The notes beneath the pieces are model-generated. The model was not told where the DNA came from. It was given only the letters and a program-made list of their open reading frames with translations, and searched no databases. The position numbers and the translations under genes are program-made. A DNA stretch of 64,000 nucleotides, from the NCBI GenBank assembly GCA_902362805.1, contig CABIXY010000003.1, forward strand, positions 154,860-218,859. The letters are read 5' to 3'. Source of the DNA: Eubacteriaceae bacterium (lineage in GTDB: Bacteria; Bacillota; Clostridia; Peptostreptococcales; Anaerovoracaceae). Shown here piece after piece: positions 15,978 through 25,802 of this stretch; position 1 is the stretch's first letter; every line of letters starts with the position of its first letter.

Positions 15978-18119
15978 ATGTCACACATGAGGCAGGATAA
16001 TTTTGAAGTAGAAGATCGGGAAATATACGCCGCTTTGATGGAGAGTATTGACGATTACATCTATATTGGGGACTTGACAAGCAACAAGTATTTGATATCG
16101 CAGAATATGCTGGACGATTTTGAACTTCCCGACAGAATGGTTGACGATTTAGTCAGCGCGTGGGGAGAACTGATCCACGAAAAGGATAAAGTGCGCTTTT
16201 TTAAATCTATTCAGGACATGCTGGATGGCAGGACAGATTCGCACAACGAGGAATACCAGATACGAAATCGGCAGGGACAGTATATCTGGGTCCATTGCCG
16301 AGGCAGGCTGTATCGCGACCAGGAGTCGGGCAGGCCTCGTTCTTTCGTGGGCATAGTAAAGAAACCTACGTCCATCGGTAAAATCGACCAGGTAACAGGA
16401 CTGCACACCCACGAGAAATATGTGGAAGCTATCGAGGGGATGGCAGCGGCTGGTGTTATGTCAAAAGCAGGAATGATTTTGCTGGGCATCGACGATTTTT
16501 CAAGAATCAATACGCTGAAAACCCATCATTTTGGCGATATCGTTTTGCGTTACGTTGCTCAGGACCTGATGAAAATGCTTCCGCCGGGAACCATGCTGTA
16601 TCGTTTTGACGGCGATCAGTTTGCCATCCTTTTGCCAGTGGGAAGCAGATCCACGTTATTCAGAATCTATGAGAAAATACAGAACTTTACGATAGAACCT
16701 CATTTTGCGGAGGGGCAGGAGTATAGCTTCACGATATCGGCAGGCGCAGTGTGTTTTTCTGAAATTGGGCTCATTGAAGAAGATGTTGAGAAGTGTGCCG
16801 CAATCGCCTTGAAAGAGGCGAAAGCGATGGGCAAGAATCGGTGCGTATTTTTTGCGCCCGAAATGCTGGACTATAAAGTGCGCGAACAAAAAATTCTGCA
16901 GGAACTGGCAGGAAGTGTAAGGGAAAGCTTTCGAGGATTTCATCTGGCCTATCAGCCGATTACAGATGCGACGAACCTGACGGTAATCGGCGCTGAAGCG
17001 TTGCTGCGGTTTCACAGTGATACTTATGGTGCTTTAGGACCGGACGAATTCATTCCGCTGTTAGAGAATACAGGCTGGATTTTTCCAGTGGGACGCTGGG
17101 TTTTATCCCAGGCGATCAAAACCTGTGTACGGTGGCGGGAGAAAATTGACGATTTTACAATCAACGTCAATGTATCCTGCCTCCAGTTCAAAGACGACAG
17201 CTTTGCCTCTGTGGTAGAAGAAGAGTTGAAGAGATACGGGCTGCCGCCGCGGTATCTGACACTGGAGATGACAGAAACCTATTTTGTAACGAACAAAGAG
17301 AATCTTGCTGCTACAATATCCTATCTCCACGAGTTAGGATGCAAAATCGCCATGGATGATTTTGGAACGGGCTACTCATCGTTGGGAAGATTGACGGAGT
17401 TCAATATTGATGTAGTGAAGATTGACCGCCTATTCGTACAATCGCTCAATGCCAACCACTATAATTACAGCTTTGTGGAAGCAGTTATCCGCCTGTGTCA
17501 TAGGGCGGGCATGAAGGTGTGCATTGAAGGCGTAGAGACTGCGTTGCAGCAGCAAAATGTCAGCGCTTTGCATGCTGACAGCCTGCAGGGATTTTATGTG
17601 TCCAGACCAGTGCCGCCAGAGGACTTCCAACAAAACTTCATAGAGCATCCAGACTGTATGTTTGCAAAGGCCGCGCCGAAAAACATCCCTTCCCAATACT
17701 TGAGGATGTCAGGAGACAAGGATCTGCTGCTTTCGATGATGGACGCCGTACCGCTGGCCCTTAATTTATGGAACCAGAAATATCAAAATGTGGAGTGCAA
17801 CCAGGCTGCGGTCAAGCTCTTTGAATTGCAAGAGGAAGCTGAGTATCTCGATCGCTTTTTTGAACTGAGCCCGGAGTTTCAGCCCGATGGACTGCCATCG
17901 ATGCAGAAGGCGAGGGATAAGATAAAAGAAGCTTTTGAACAAGGGAAATCAGTATTTTATTGGATGCATTGCAGACTGGATGGAGAACCAATTCCCTGCG
18001 AAGTTGTTTTGACACGCCTGTCTTACAAAAACGAATACGTCGTCGCTGGCTATACAAAGGACCTGCGAGAACATGACCTACAGGCAGAAAAGGAATTCCT
18101 GGATTTGGCGGACTTATAG
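15978..18119 (+). CDS. PAS-GGDEF-EAL-PAS cyclic-di-GMP signalling protein
   Basis: A 713-residue cytosolic protein. An N-terminal PAS domain (about 10-125) is followed by a GGDEF-like domain (130-290) and an EAL domain (300-550), with a second PAS-like segment at about 575-700. The GGDEF site reads FDGDQF, so cyclase activity is unlikely. The EAL domain looks intact: EALLRF, NVNVS, LEMTET, DDFGTGYSS, VKIDRLF, EGVET and QGFYVSRPV. It is therefore probably a c-di-GMP phosphodiesterase. ATG 15978 sits very close to AGGAG; ATG 15987 is an equally good start. Confidence 0.9.
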   Translation: MSHMRQDNFEVEDREIYAALMESIDDYIYIGDLTSNKYLISQNMLDDFELPDRMVDDLVSAWGELIHEKDKVRFFKSIQDMLDGRTDSHNEEYQIRNRQGQYIWVHCRGRLYRDQESGRPRSFVGIVKKPTSIGKIDQVTGLHTHEKYVEAIEGMAAAGVMSKAGMILLGIDDFSRINTLKTHHFGDIVLRYVAQDLMKMLPPGTMLYRFDGDQFAILLPVGSRSTLFRIYEKIQNFTIEPHFAEGQEYSFTISAGAVCFSEIGLIEEDVEKCAAIALKEAKAMGKNRCVFFAPEMLDYKVREQKILQELAGSVRESFRGFHLAYQPITDATNLTVIGAEALLRFHSDTYGALGPDEFIPLLENTGWIFPVGRWVLSQAIKTCVRWREKIDDFTINVNVSCLQFKDDSFASVVEEELKRYGLPPRYLTLEMTETYFVTNKENLAATISYLHELGCKIAMDDFGTGYSSLGRLTEFNIDVVKIDRLFVQSLNANHYNYSFVEAVIRLCHRAGMKVCIEGVETALQQQNVSALHADSLQGFYVSRPVPPEDFQQNFIEHPDCMFAKAAPKNIPSQYLRMSGDKDLLLSMMDAVPLALNLWNQKYQNVECNQAAVKLFELQEEAEYLDRFFELSPEFQPDGLPSMQKARDKIKEAFEQGKSVFYWMHCRLDGEPIPCEVVLTRLSYKNEYVVAGYTKDLREHDLQAEKEFLDLADL

Positions 18120-18129
18120 AGGCGTTTCA

Positions 18130-19125
18130 CTAACTGACGTACACGATTTTGACATCCCCTAAAATCCGCTTAATCTCTGTGCGTAGAAATTGCTCAGCTT
18201 CTAGCCTAAGTTCGGGCTTATAGCAATATTTACCTCTGCCGCGGCCAGTCATCAATTCCTTGTCATAGAGATCCGGGGCATTGGGGAAAGCATCGCCGTT
18301 GATGGCTCGATGGATATAGGAATATGTCATCATAATTATTTCGAGGAACATCTCTTCCTTCATCTTTTCTGACAAACCGTCCCGCAGCTGCTCCAAAAGC
18401 TCCGTGTACATTTCTTTCCAGCCGTCCACCAGCATGACAGGCGCGATCAGGAGCCCGCAGGGATAACCTGCTTCACACATTTTGTTGACGGCTTCTATCC
18501 GCTCTTGCAGATTAGAAGTGCCTAGTTCGATACGGTTGATCAGAGGCTGGGGGTTGACACTCATGCGAAAAATGACTTTCCCCTTGTGAGGCAAGTCAAG
18601 AAGCGAATCCACCATATGAAACTTTGTTGGAAAGGTCAGACTTCCGAACCCTTCCTCCGCGAAACGGGGGATGGTGTAGCCGAGGTTGCCGGTGATGGTA
18701 TTTTCCAGCACCAGATCGCTATTGCTGCCGATTTCGAAAGTCAACGGTTTGTCACTGCTTACGCTTTTTTTGATCAAGCGGTCCAGCATCTGCTCCCTGT
18801 TGACGAAAAGACGCAGATAAGCACATTTGTTATAATTGCAAACCAGATAACAATATAAACACATAGCAGTGCAGCCCGACGATGTGTAGGGAACCAAGTA
18901 GTCCGAAACCTTCTGGTTTTCCACATATTTGTGGGTTTTTCTAGTGCCGATGATCAAATTGCGCTTCATCTTGCCAAACTCGGCATTTTCTTTTTCTCGC
19001 ATTTCTTTGATGGAATTGTGGCTGTCTATCGGTATCCACGGCAAATCAGCAAATTGTTCTTTTAGCTGTTTTCCCAATTCATAGGACAGACTGTCCGGTT
19101 CAAAATATATTGCGTCAAATTTCAT
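18130..19125 (-). CDS. splB: Spore photoproduct lyase (radical SAM)
   Basis: A 331-residue radical SAM enzyme that repairs the spore photoproduct thymine dimer during germination. The cluster motif is CTAMCLYC (C-x3-C-x2-C), followed by the SplB-typical YLRLFVNRE; FEIGSNSDLV and RMSVNPQ also match. Length is close to that of characterised SplB proteins. Its presence is good evidence that the organism forms spores. It converges on the GGDEF-EAL gene with only 10 bp between them and no visible terminator. Confidence 0.92.
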   Translation of the reverse strand: MKFDAIYFEPDSLSYELGKQLKEQFADLPWIPIDSHNSIKEMREKENAEFGKMKRNLIIGTRKTHKYVENQKVSDYLVPYTSSGCTAMCLYCYLVCNYNKCAYLRLFVNREQMLDRLIKKSVSSDKPLTFEIGSNSDLVLENTITGNLGYTIPRFAEEGFGSLTFPTKFHMVDSLLDLPHKGKVIFRMSVNPQPLINRIELGTSNLQERIEAVNKMCEAGYPCGLLIAPVMLVDGWKEMYTELLEQLRDGLSEKMKEEMFLEIIMMTYSYIHRAINGDAFPNAPDLYDKELMTGRGRGKYCYKPELRLEAEQFLRTEIKRILGDVKIVYVS

Positions 19126-19200
19126 GATTCACCCTCGATTCTGACTTGCAATCAGATTACATTTCTATATATCTTATAGTATGTACATATGAGGGTATAT

Positions 19201-19407
19201 TTATTTCTTATTTACCATGACAGCGACCAGACCATAGTCGGCAATGCACCATAGGATCAATTTGATGTAGTGTATGAGGTCTACAGAGAACATGGTGTCG
19301 GCAAAGGCGGACCTGATAATCTGCGCCATGGAGTCGATGGTCAGTATATTGTGGACGATCTGCATCCTGCCTGGAAGCAGCCGTTTGGGAAGTAGGCAGA
19401 CTGCCAT
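19201..19407 (-). pseudogene. Short membrane-protein remnant, possibly the end of a YhgE/Pip-like protein
   Basis: Sixty-eight codons with LLPKRLLPGRMQIVHNILTID, then a hydrophobic helix (LILWCIADYGLVAVMV) and a final KK. The pattern recalls the C-terminal end of YhgE/Pip-type membrane proteins, often neighbours of this kind of TetR gene. There is no good ribosome site; probably a leftover. Confidence 0.3.
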
Positions 19408-19458
19408 AAAGAAGTCAAGAGCAAGGAGCTAATCTTGACTGGAAAAATCTGTAAATCG

Positions 19459-20007
19459 TTATTTTAAGATGGCATTGATGATCTTGCTCATTTCTTCTGG
19501 CCTTTTTCTCGGACTTTCGGAACACCAGAGAATTGTAACTTTCCAAAATCCCGCCAGTTTAAAGGCGAATTCATACTGATACTGCTTGTATTGCTTTTCC
19601 AGCTTTTCTTTGCTGATCCTGGCAGAGACATGTCCTGACTTCAGAGCCGCCTCGTAGATGAGAGAAAGCAGATGATCTTCTATGAAGTAGAGCAGATGCG
19701 CCTTATTGAGCAGCAGAAGTATATCAATGTAACTTTCCCAAAATTCAAAATATGATCTAGAGACGGCCTCCAAGGTGTCTGCATTGTTGGCGATGATTTT
19801 AGCCGCAAATTCATTCATCAAAAGCTTTGTCGTATGCGCTATGACCTCATCCTTTGATTTGAAATAACGATAAAAAGTTCTCCTGCCAAGACCTGCCTTG
19901 TTGACAATTTGATCGATTGTTATATCTCGATAATCCCGTTGTTTGAGTAAGGCAAAGAGTGCGTCTATGATCCATTTCCTCGTCCTGTTTTCTTCCTTGA
20001 TTTCCAT
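19459..20007 (-). CDS. TetR/AcrR family regulator
   Basis: A 182-residue protein with an N-terminal helix-turn-helix: ALFALLKQRDYRDITIDQIVNKAG then RRTFYRYFKSKDEVI. The C-terminal half resembles the domain found in YhgE/Pip-associated TetR proteins. ATG 20007 (MEIKEENRT) is chosen over a longer frame because GGGAGGAG lies just before it. It diverges from the membrane protein at 20144; GTGGCACA (20019-20026) and TGTGCCAC (20112-20119) flank the promoter region as a possible split operator. Confidence 0.85.
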   Translation of the reverse strand: MEIKEENRTRKWIIDALFALLKQRDYRDITIDQIVNKAGLGRRTFYRYFKSKDEVIAHTTKLLMNEFAAKIIANNADTLEAVSRSYFEFWESYIDILLLLNKAHLLYFIEDHLLSLIYEAALKSGHVSARISKEKLEKQYKQYQYEFAFKLAGFWKVTILWCSESPRKRPEEMSKIINAILK

Positions 20008-20143
20008 AATCTCCTCCCGTGGCACAAAATCAAATATTTGTATCACTTTTTCCTCGCTTATTGCTCTCAGTAACTGATGGTATTATACTAGGTCTAAAAT
20101 AAATGCACAAGTGTGCCACCAGAGTTAATAAAAGGAGCAAAAT

Positions 20144-20641
20144 ATGTTGTTAGCAATTGAATGCGTAGCCGCCTGTGTCGTGCTTACGCTGATTATCCTT
20201 CCTGCACTATATCAAAACCCTGTCAAACAGATCATGTCTTATCCGCCGTCCATCAGAAAAAGGGTGGAAAGTCTGCCTCAATATGCAGGTGTAATACAAA
20301 AAATAGAGAGACGGCACATTACCGTCAAAATCTGCGCTGTATTTCTCTTTGCAATTGTCTTGGGTCTGACTGCCTATTTTTCAGGCGCAAAGACTTTCAG
20401 CAGTGCCTATTTCCATGTGTTCATGTTGTTTTTGGCAGTCAATGTTTACGATGTCGTCGTATTGGATATTGGGTTGTTCTGTCACAGTAAGAAAGTGAGA
20501 ATAGCGGGAACGGAAGATATGGAGCAAGCCTATCGAGATCCGTGGTTTCATGTAATCGGAGGCTTTAAGGGGATTTTGATTGGTGCTGTGACTGCGTTGT
20601 TGTCAGCCTGCGCTGTTCAAATCCTTTCCGCGGTGCAGTGA
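20144..20641 (+). CDS. Small integral membrane protein, unknown
   Basis: A 165-residue protein with about four hydrophobic segments (1-24, 64-84, 90-112, 140-163) and a cytosolic loop rich in Arg and Lys after the first. I do not recognise a named family. AAAGGAG precedes ATG 20144. It is divergent from the TetR gene, so may be its target. Confidence 0.7.
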   Translation: MLLAIECVAACVVLTLIILPALYQNPVKQIMSYPPSIRKRVESLPQYAGVIQKIERRHITVKICAVFLFAIVLGLTAYFSGAKTFSSAYFHVFMLFLAVNVYDVVVLDIGLFCHSKKVRIAGTEDMEQAYRDPWFHVIGGFKGILIGAVTALLSACAVQILSAVQ

Positions 20642-20671
20642 AAATAAAATGACGAGATACCGTAAGAATGG

Positions 20672-20723
20672 TATAATGGTTCCATAAACCGACGGCGTTG
20701 CCGAAAGGAGGTTTGGATGGAAC
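20672..20723 (+). promoter_or_regulatory. Leader hairpin that would hide the ribosome site and start codon
   Basis: GTTCCAT (20679-20685) pairs with ATGGAAC (20717-20723) and AAACC (20686-20690) with GGTTT (20710-20714); inside, CGGC-GTT-GCCG (20693-20703) forms a smaller hairpin. The stem covers the end of the AAAGGAGG site and the ATG. A TATAAT at 20672-20677 stands directly before it; if that is the -10, the transcript would start inside the left arm, so the hairpin would need an upstream promoter. Confidence 0.5.
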
Positions 20724-22534
20724 GACAATATGTCAGGTCAGAGAGGGCACACTTCATGTGCCCCAACATGCATTTTGGCATTCTGGTCAAAGTCAATGGC
20801 TTATATGATGCGGCGAAGGTGGGGGAAACCATAGATATCCTAGCAAATGCCCATCCCTTCCTGCGCAGTGTGATGGGATGGGAACAAAATCACAGCCGCC
20901 TTTTCTACCAAGTGAGCGAAACCTCCCGCGTCGCTTTGACAGAAAGAGAAAGTATACAGACCATCTGGCAAGACTACAGCGGCATCAGCAAAACCAACTG
21001 GAATGTTTTCGAAGAGGGACTGCTCAAGGTCTTTCTCTATCCTGATCAGGAAGATTTTCAGATCCTCTTCATCGCGCACCACATATTAGCAGATGGGCGG
21101 CGTTTGCTGGAACTCTGCTGCCAGTTTACTGATTTGTATGTGCAGGGTACCAGACCTGATTATGCAGAGGAGCGCCTAATTGCAGAACCTTCAGATCTGC
21201 CGCTGGGAAGCGAGCTCTCAAACGTGAATCGGTTATTGTTGGTGAAGGCAAACAGCCAGTGGAAAAAAGAAAAGCGGCAGGTTACTTACGATGAATATGC
21301 AGCGTTTGCAGAGTCTTTTGTCAGAGAACAGCCAGTGGCTCACATGTGCCGTTCCTTAGGGCAAAGGGATGTAGAGGCAATGAGGATACTTTGTCATGAG
21401 CAGCAGATTTCAATCAACGATTTATTGACCGCCAGATTGTTTTTGACAACAAAAGAACCTAAGATTATCATGGCGGCAGATATTCAGGATAAGCTTTATT
21501 GTTATCAGCAAGGTGCTTTAGGAAATTACGCTTCGGCCTTGAGTCTCTATTGGAAGGGGAGAGAAAGAGACGAAATCCGATTGGCAAAAAAAGTGCATAA
21601 ACAGTCAGCTGTACATCTGGCAGATAACCGAAAGTTAATGCTCATCCTTTCCTGCTATTTGAATTTAGAAGGTTCCTTAATTGACGCAGCGGCTATAGCG
21701 GCACTGGGGTGTTTTGACAGTAAAGCAGCTCGTTTTGTCGGCCGCACCATGTTGAGATATGGAAAAGGAGAGGGTATCAGTATCACCAATCTGGGTGCCA
21801 TTGAAAATCAAAATATCCGTGCGGCCACCTTTATTCCGCCTGCTTCACCGGCGGCAAAAGAAACTTTTGGCATAGTGACAGTGAATGGCAGGATGGCGTT
21901 GTGCTGCAGTTTCTATGAGAAATCCGTGACAGCAGAAACCGTAAGAGAACATATCACCAAGCTAGTAAATAAGACTTTTAATCAGGAGGATCATCATATG
22001 TTTACAGATGCAAGAAGCAAACGCGTCATATTTGTTGCACACTGCCTGCTCAATCAGAATTCAATTTCTGACGGTACGGCAGATTACCCAGGCGTCAATG
22101 AGGCGATTCTGCAGACTTTGCTGAAGGCAAAAGTGGGCATCGTACAGATGCCTTGTCCGGAACTCTGCTGCCTTGGCTTAGACAGGGGCAATGTTTTGGG
22201 TGCCGAAAGTCCAGTTGTAGTCGAGAACACGCGTATTCGCAAAGCGATGCAGGAACCGGAAGCATGGGCACAGCTTTCTGTGCTGACAGAGTATGTCATG
22301 AGACAGATTTTACAGTATCACAAGCACGGATTTGAGGTTGTTGGCATTGTCGGCATCAATCGTTCTCCCTGCTGCGGCGTCAATACGACTTCCGACGATA
22401 ATAGAGAGATAGAGGGGCAGGGTGTTTTTATTATGAAATTGAAAGCAGCTTTGGCAGATGCCAATTTGATAATCCCTGTCATAGGTATAAAAGCAGATGC
22501 AGAAGCTGCGAAACGGGTAAAAGCACTTCTGTAA
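20717..22534 (+). CDS. Fusion: condensation/acyltransferase-like domain plus TudS-like desulfidase domain
   Basis: A 605-residue protein. The N-terminal 420 residues resemble NRPS condensation/alcohol acyltransferase folds, with the catalytic-type motif HHILADG near residue 119. The C-terminal 180 residues (from about 428) match the TudS-related putative desulfidase type: KRVIFVAHCLLNQNSISDG, PCPELCCLGLDRG and GINRSPCCG supply Cys residues suited to an Fe-S cluster. An AGGAGG with an ATG 8 bp later lies at the junction (ATG 21998), so the second domain could also be made alone. Domain assignments are solid; the substrate and the sense of the fusion are unknown. Confidence 0.8.
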   Translation: MERQYVRSERAHFMCPNMHFGILVKVNGLYDAAKVGETIDILANAHPFLRSVMGWEQNHSRLFYQVSETSRVALTERESIQTIWQDYSGISKTNWNVFEEGLLKVFLYPDQEDFQILFIAHHILADGRRLLELCCQFTDLYVQGTRPDYAEERLIAEPSDLPLGSELSNVNRLLLVKANSQWKKEKRQVTYDEYAAFAESFVREQPVAHMCRSLGQRDVEAMRILCHEQQISINDLLTARLFLTTKEPKIIMAADIQDKLYCYQQGALGNYASALSLYWKGRERDEIRLAKKVHKQSAVHLADNRKLMLILSCYLNLEGSLIDAAAIAALGCFDSKAARFVGRTMLRYGKGEGISITNLGAIENQNIRAATFIPPASPAAKETFGIVTVNGRMALCCSFYEKSVTAETVREHITKLVNKTFNQEDHHMFTDARSKRVIFVAHCLLNQNSISDGTADYPGVNEAILQTLLKAKVGIVQMPCPELCCLGLDRGNVLGAESPVVVENTRIRKAMQEPEAWAQLSVLTEYVMRQILQYHKHGFEVVGIVGINRSPCCGVNTTSDDNREIEGQGVFIMKLKAALADANLIIPVIGIKADAEAAKRVKALL

Positions 22535-22548
22535 CTGACATGAAGTTT

Positions 22549-22595
22549 AAGACCGGTTGAGATCGTCTGATCAAAGGATTAGGCGGTCTTTTTTT
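22549..22595 (+). terminator. Rho-independent terminator
   Basis: AAGACCG (22549-22555) pairs with CGGTCTT (22584-22590), followed by T residues. Confidence 0.75.
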
Positions 22596-22596
22596 C

Positions 22597-22623
22597 ACAC
22601 TATGATAGGACCTTCATATGATA
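22597..22623 (+). promoter_or_regulatory. Possible sigma-K/E-type (mother-cell) promoter before the glycosyltransferase
   Basis: CATATGATA (22615-22623) fits the CATAnnnTA -10 pattern, with AC at 22597-22598, 16 bp upstream. The motif is short, so chance matches are likely. Confidence 0.35.
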
Positions 22624-22672
22624 TTAAGATAGCCTTTATATAAGCCTATTCAGCATATGAAGGAGGATATGA

Positions 22673-23752
22673 ATGATAACAATCAGTTTATGCATGATAC
22701 TAAAAGATGAAGAGGATGTCTTGGATCGCTGTCTTTCCAGCGTCAAAGAATTGGTAGATGAAATTATTATCGTAGATACAGGGTCTGCAGATGCGACAAA
22801 GCAGATTGCTTTACAATATACTGACCAGGTTTATGATTTTGCCTGGATTGACGATTTTGCCGCTGCCAGAAATTATGCTTTTTCTCAGGCAAATATGGAA
22901 TATTGTATGTGGCTGGATGCGGACGATGTCGTAGAAGAGAAGGAGCGTTTGGACTTTTTAAAACTGAAGAATACCCTCACTTTGGATACGGACATTATTA
23001 TGATGCGCTATAATACCGCTTTTGATGACGATGGCAACCCATCTTTTTGGTATTATCGAGAGAGAATTATCCGCAACGATCAAAGTCATCCATGGCAGGG
23101 AGCGGTCCACGAGGTCATCACTCCCAATGGCAATCTCTTATATTCTGATGTTGCAATTTCCCACAAAAAACTGCGGGCAGGTGACCCGGACCGCAATCTC
23201 AATATCTATAAAAAGTTGTTGGCAGAAGGGAAGAACCTTTCTGCACGCGAGCAGTATTACTATTCCCGCGAACTATACTATCACCAGTTGTATGATGATG
23301 CAATCAAAGCTTTCAATCTTTTTTTATCTCTGCCAGAAGGTTGGGTGGAAGATAAAATCGAGGCGTGCATCATGTCAGCAAAGTGTTACAGGCAGACTGG
23401 AAAAACTGAAGAGGCGCTGCAGAGGCTTTTCCAAAGCTTGCTTTACGACGTTCCGAGGGCAGAAGTCTGTTGCGAAATTGGAGATTGCCTTATGCAGATG
23501 GAACGTTTTGAAACGGCGGTATTTTGGTTTAAAACCGCGTTGAACTGTCAGCTTGATTATCGCAAGGGCGGATTCATTTTGCCAGACTGTTACGGCTATA
23601 TTCCGACAATCCAGTTGTGCGTCTGCTATGATAAACTAGGAGAAACAGAGGAGGCAGAGATGTATAATGTCAAAGCCGGGGAATATAAGCCAAATGCGCC
23701 AGCAGTTCTGCATAATAAGGCATATTTTGATAAAAAATTAAAATCTCATTAA
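22673..23752 (+). CDS. Family 2 glycosyltransferase with TPR-like C-terminus
   Basis: A 359-residue enzyme. The GT2 domain (1-185) has SLCMILKDEEDVLDRCLSS, EIIIVDTGSADATKQIA, FAAARNYAF and the metal-binding LDADD. The C-terminal half (about 190-350) is a run of TPR-like helix pairs. Such SunT/SpsA-like enzymes often glycosylate proteins or cell-surface polymers. The next gene encodes a Thr-rich collagen-like protein, a very likely acceptor. AAGGAGG precedes ATG 22673. Confidence 0.9.
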   Translation: MITISLCMILKDEEDVLDRCLSSVKELVDEIIIVDTGSADATKQIALQYTDQVYDFAWIDDFAAARNYAFSQANMEYCMWLDADDVVEEKERLDFLKLKNTLTLDTDIIMMRYNTAFDDDGNPSFWYYRERIIRNDQSHPWQGAVHEVITPNGNLLYSDVAISHKKLRAGDPDRNLNIYKKLLAEGKNLSAREQYYYSRELYYHQLYDDAIKAFNLFLSLPEGWVEDKIEACIMSAKCYRQTGKTEEALQRLFQSLLYDVPRAEVCCEIGDCLMQMERFETAVFWFKTALNCQLDYRKGGFILPDCYGYIPTIQLCVCYDKLGETEEAEMYNVKAGEYKPNAPAVLHNKAYFDKKLKSH

Positions 23753-23779
23753 ATTCAGGGACCCCCTTTCAGATAATGT

Positions 23780-23788
23780 CATATTATA
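23780..23788 (+). promoter_or_regulatory. Possible sigma-K/E-type -10 before the collagen-like gene
   Basis: CATATTATA fits CATAnnnTA; AC at 23761-23762 lies 17 bp upstream. Supported only by pattern and context. Confidence 0.35.
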
Positions 23789-23828
23789 AAAGTGCGGTAC
23801 GGCCGCAAATTGAAAGGGATGTGAATAT

Positions 23829-25490
23829 ATGAATTATAATATAAATGGAAGATGTGGATATATGGATTATGGTATGTGCTATCCAGTATACCACTGTACA
23901 GGAACGCAAGGGGCAACCGGTCCGACAGGCCCAACAGGACCGACTGGACCGACGGGTCCAACGGGTACTGCTGGCGCAGTCGGTGCAACGGGTCCGGCCG
24001 GAAGAGATGGTGCAACCGGCGCAACCGGCCAAAATGGTGTGACACCAACAATTACGGTTGCGGGAACTGTCACAGGGAAACCCGGAACAAGTGCAGGCGT
24101 TGATGAAACGTTTACCCCTGATGGTGCACAGCTGCTCTTTACCATTCCTGCAGGTCCGACGGGAGCCAGTGGATCTCCAGGAACGAACGGAGCAGATGGC
24201 AGAGACGGAGCTGATGGAGCAACCGGAGCAACAGGGGCCAATGGCAGAGACGGAGTTGATGGAGTGACTGGAGCAACCGGGGCCAATGGCAGAGATGGAA
24301 GAGATGGTGCAACTGGAGCAACCGGCGCAGCGGGAGCAGACGGCGTTGATGGAATTGATGGCCCAACAGGCCCGACGGGTCCAACCGGCCCAACAGGACC
24401 GACCGGAAACACAGGAGTAGGAGTAACTGGTCCAACGGGAGCAACGGGTCCAACAGGTCCAGGCTCAGGCGCTACAGGTGCAACAGGCCCAACAGGAGCA
24501 ACCGGAGCAGATGGCTCGACGGGTCCGACTGGAGCAACCGGTCCGACAGGAGCAGACGGAGTAGTGGGAGCAACAGGAGCAACCGGTCCGACAGGAGCAG
24601 ACGGAGCAACAGGCCCGACCGGAGCAACTGGAAATACCGGTCCAGATGGAGCAGATGGCCCAACAGGTCCAACGGGGGCAACCGGTCCGACAGGAGCAGA
24701 CGGAGTAGCGGGAGCAACAGGTGCAACCGGAAACACAGGAGCAGACGGAGCAACAGGCCCGACAGGAGCAACCGGAAATACCGGTCCAGATGGAGCAGAT
24801 GGCCCAACAGGTCCAACGGGGGCAACCGGTCCAACCGGAGCGGCAGGCACAGCAGGAGCAACGGGTCCAACTGGAGCAGTGGGAGCAACAGGTGCAAATG
24901 GAGCGACAGGTCCAACAGGCCCAACCGGAGCCGCAGGCACAGCAGGCGCAACCGGAGCAACGGGTCCTACTGGAGCAGTGGGAGCAACAGGCGCAAATGG
25001 AGCGACAGGTCCAACGGGCCCAACCGGAGCGACAGGGGTTGCAGGTACAGCAGGAGTAACAGGAGCAACAGGTCCAACTGGAACTACTGCAACAGTCAAT
25101 AGTATGAATGCAGTCAATACCAATGGAGCGACAATCGCGGTGCTTTTGGGCGGAACTACAGTTCCCCTTCCAAATGACCAGGTTTTAGATAGTTTCACAG
25201 TAGATGCTGGAAATACAACCTTCACTGTACCAGCTACAGGAACCTATATGGTTTCCTATCGCGTATCGACTACAGCAGGACTATTGATGTCATCTCGTGT
25301 TATGCGTAATGGTACAGCATTGCCAGGTTCCACTTTCTCGCCGGCTGTATCAGTCAGTTCCTATGCAGCCACAACTTTTGCTACGCTGACCGCAGGCGAT
25401 ACGTTGCAGCTTCAACTTTTTGGGCTGGCAGGAGCAGCAGTTCTTCAGGGAGGAAACGGAGCATCACTAACTGTAATCAGGCTTTCTTAA
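23829..25490 (+). CDS. Collagen-like spore-surface protein (BclA-like)
   Basis: A 553-residue protein. A short Tyr/Cys-rich start (about 26 residues, no signal peptide) leads into about 390 residues of Gly-X-Y triplets, mostly GPT, GAT and GAD, broken by a short non-collagen segment near residues 73-110. The last 130 residues are a C1q/TNF-like beta domain ([31 protein letters not shown]) as in BclA, which trimerises the stalk. Such proteins form hair-like filaments on the exosporium. The many Thr residues are probable O-glycosylation sites for the upstream glycosyltransferase. The DNA repeats make copy number variable. Confidence 0.92.
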   Translation: MNYNINGRCGYMDYGMCYPVYHCTGTQGATGPTGPTGPTGPTGPTGTAGAVGATGPAGRDGATGATGQNGVTPTITVAGTVTGKPGTSAGVDETFTPDGAQLLFTIPAGPTGASGSPGTNGADGRDGADGATGATGANGRDGVDGVTGATGANGRDGRDGATGATGAAGADGVDGIDGPTGPTGPTGPTGPTGNTGVGVTGPTGATGPTGPGSGATGATGPTGATGADGSTGPTGATGPTGADGVVGATGATGPTGADGATGPTGATGNTGPDGADGPTGPTGATGPTGADGVAGATGATGNTGADGATGPTGATGNTGPDGADGPTGPTGATGPTGAAGTAGATGPTGAVGATGANGATGPTGPTGAAGTAGATGATGPTGAVGATGANGATGPTGPTGATGVAGTAGVTGATGPTGTTATVNSMNAVNTNGATIAVLLGGTTVPLPNDQVLDSFTVDAGNTTFTVPATGTYMVSYRVSTTAGLLMSSRVMRNGTALPGSTFSPAVSVSSYAATTFATLTAGDTLQLQLFGLAGAAVLQGGNGASLTVIRLS

Positions 25491-25543
25491 TTAATCAAAC
25501 AATAGTAATCTTGCAGTCATAATGATGGACTAAAATAAATCAT

Positions 25544-25577
25544 AAAAGCGAGGCATGTGAAATTCTGCCTCGCTTTT
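25544..25577 (+). terminator. Rho-independent terminator after the collagen-like gene
   Basis: AAAAGCGAGGCA (25544-25555) and TGCCTCGCTTTT (25566-25577) form a perfect 12-bp stem with a 10-nt loop. Confidence 0.85.
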
Positions 25578-25802
25578 GACGTATCAATGACTATATAACG
25601 GCGATTTTCTACATATGAGAAAGCGCAACTGTTCTAGAAGGATTGATACATCCGGTACTAGCAAATGCTAAACATCCCTCACAGCTCATTGACATTATTG
25701 ATATATAAAGATGATTTGCCAGACATTTTATGAGAAAGACGAAATAAGTGTTGATTTAGAAGAAATGATGTTTTATCAACGTACCGGAATCCTTCTGACT
25801 CG

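Noticed and set aside
23905..25085. Regular repeats that might be a CRISPR array or VNTR
   Set aside because: Periodicity is the 9-bp Gly-X-Y codon pattern in frame with a complete gene; no spacer structure.
23879..25225. 448-codon minus-strand open frame opposite the collagen-like gene
   Set aside because: A shadow of the Gly-X-Y codon repeat; Pro/Val/Ala-rich repeats arise automatically from the reverse complement and no ribosome site fits.
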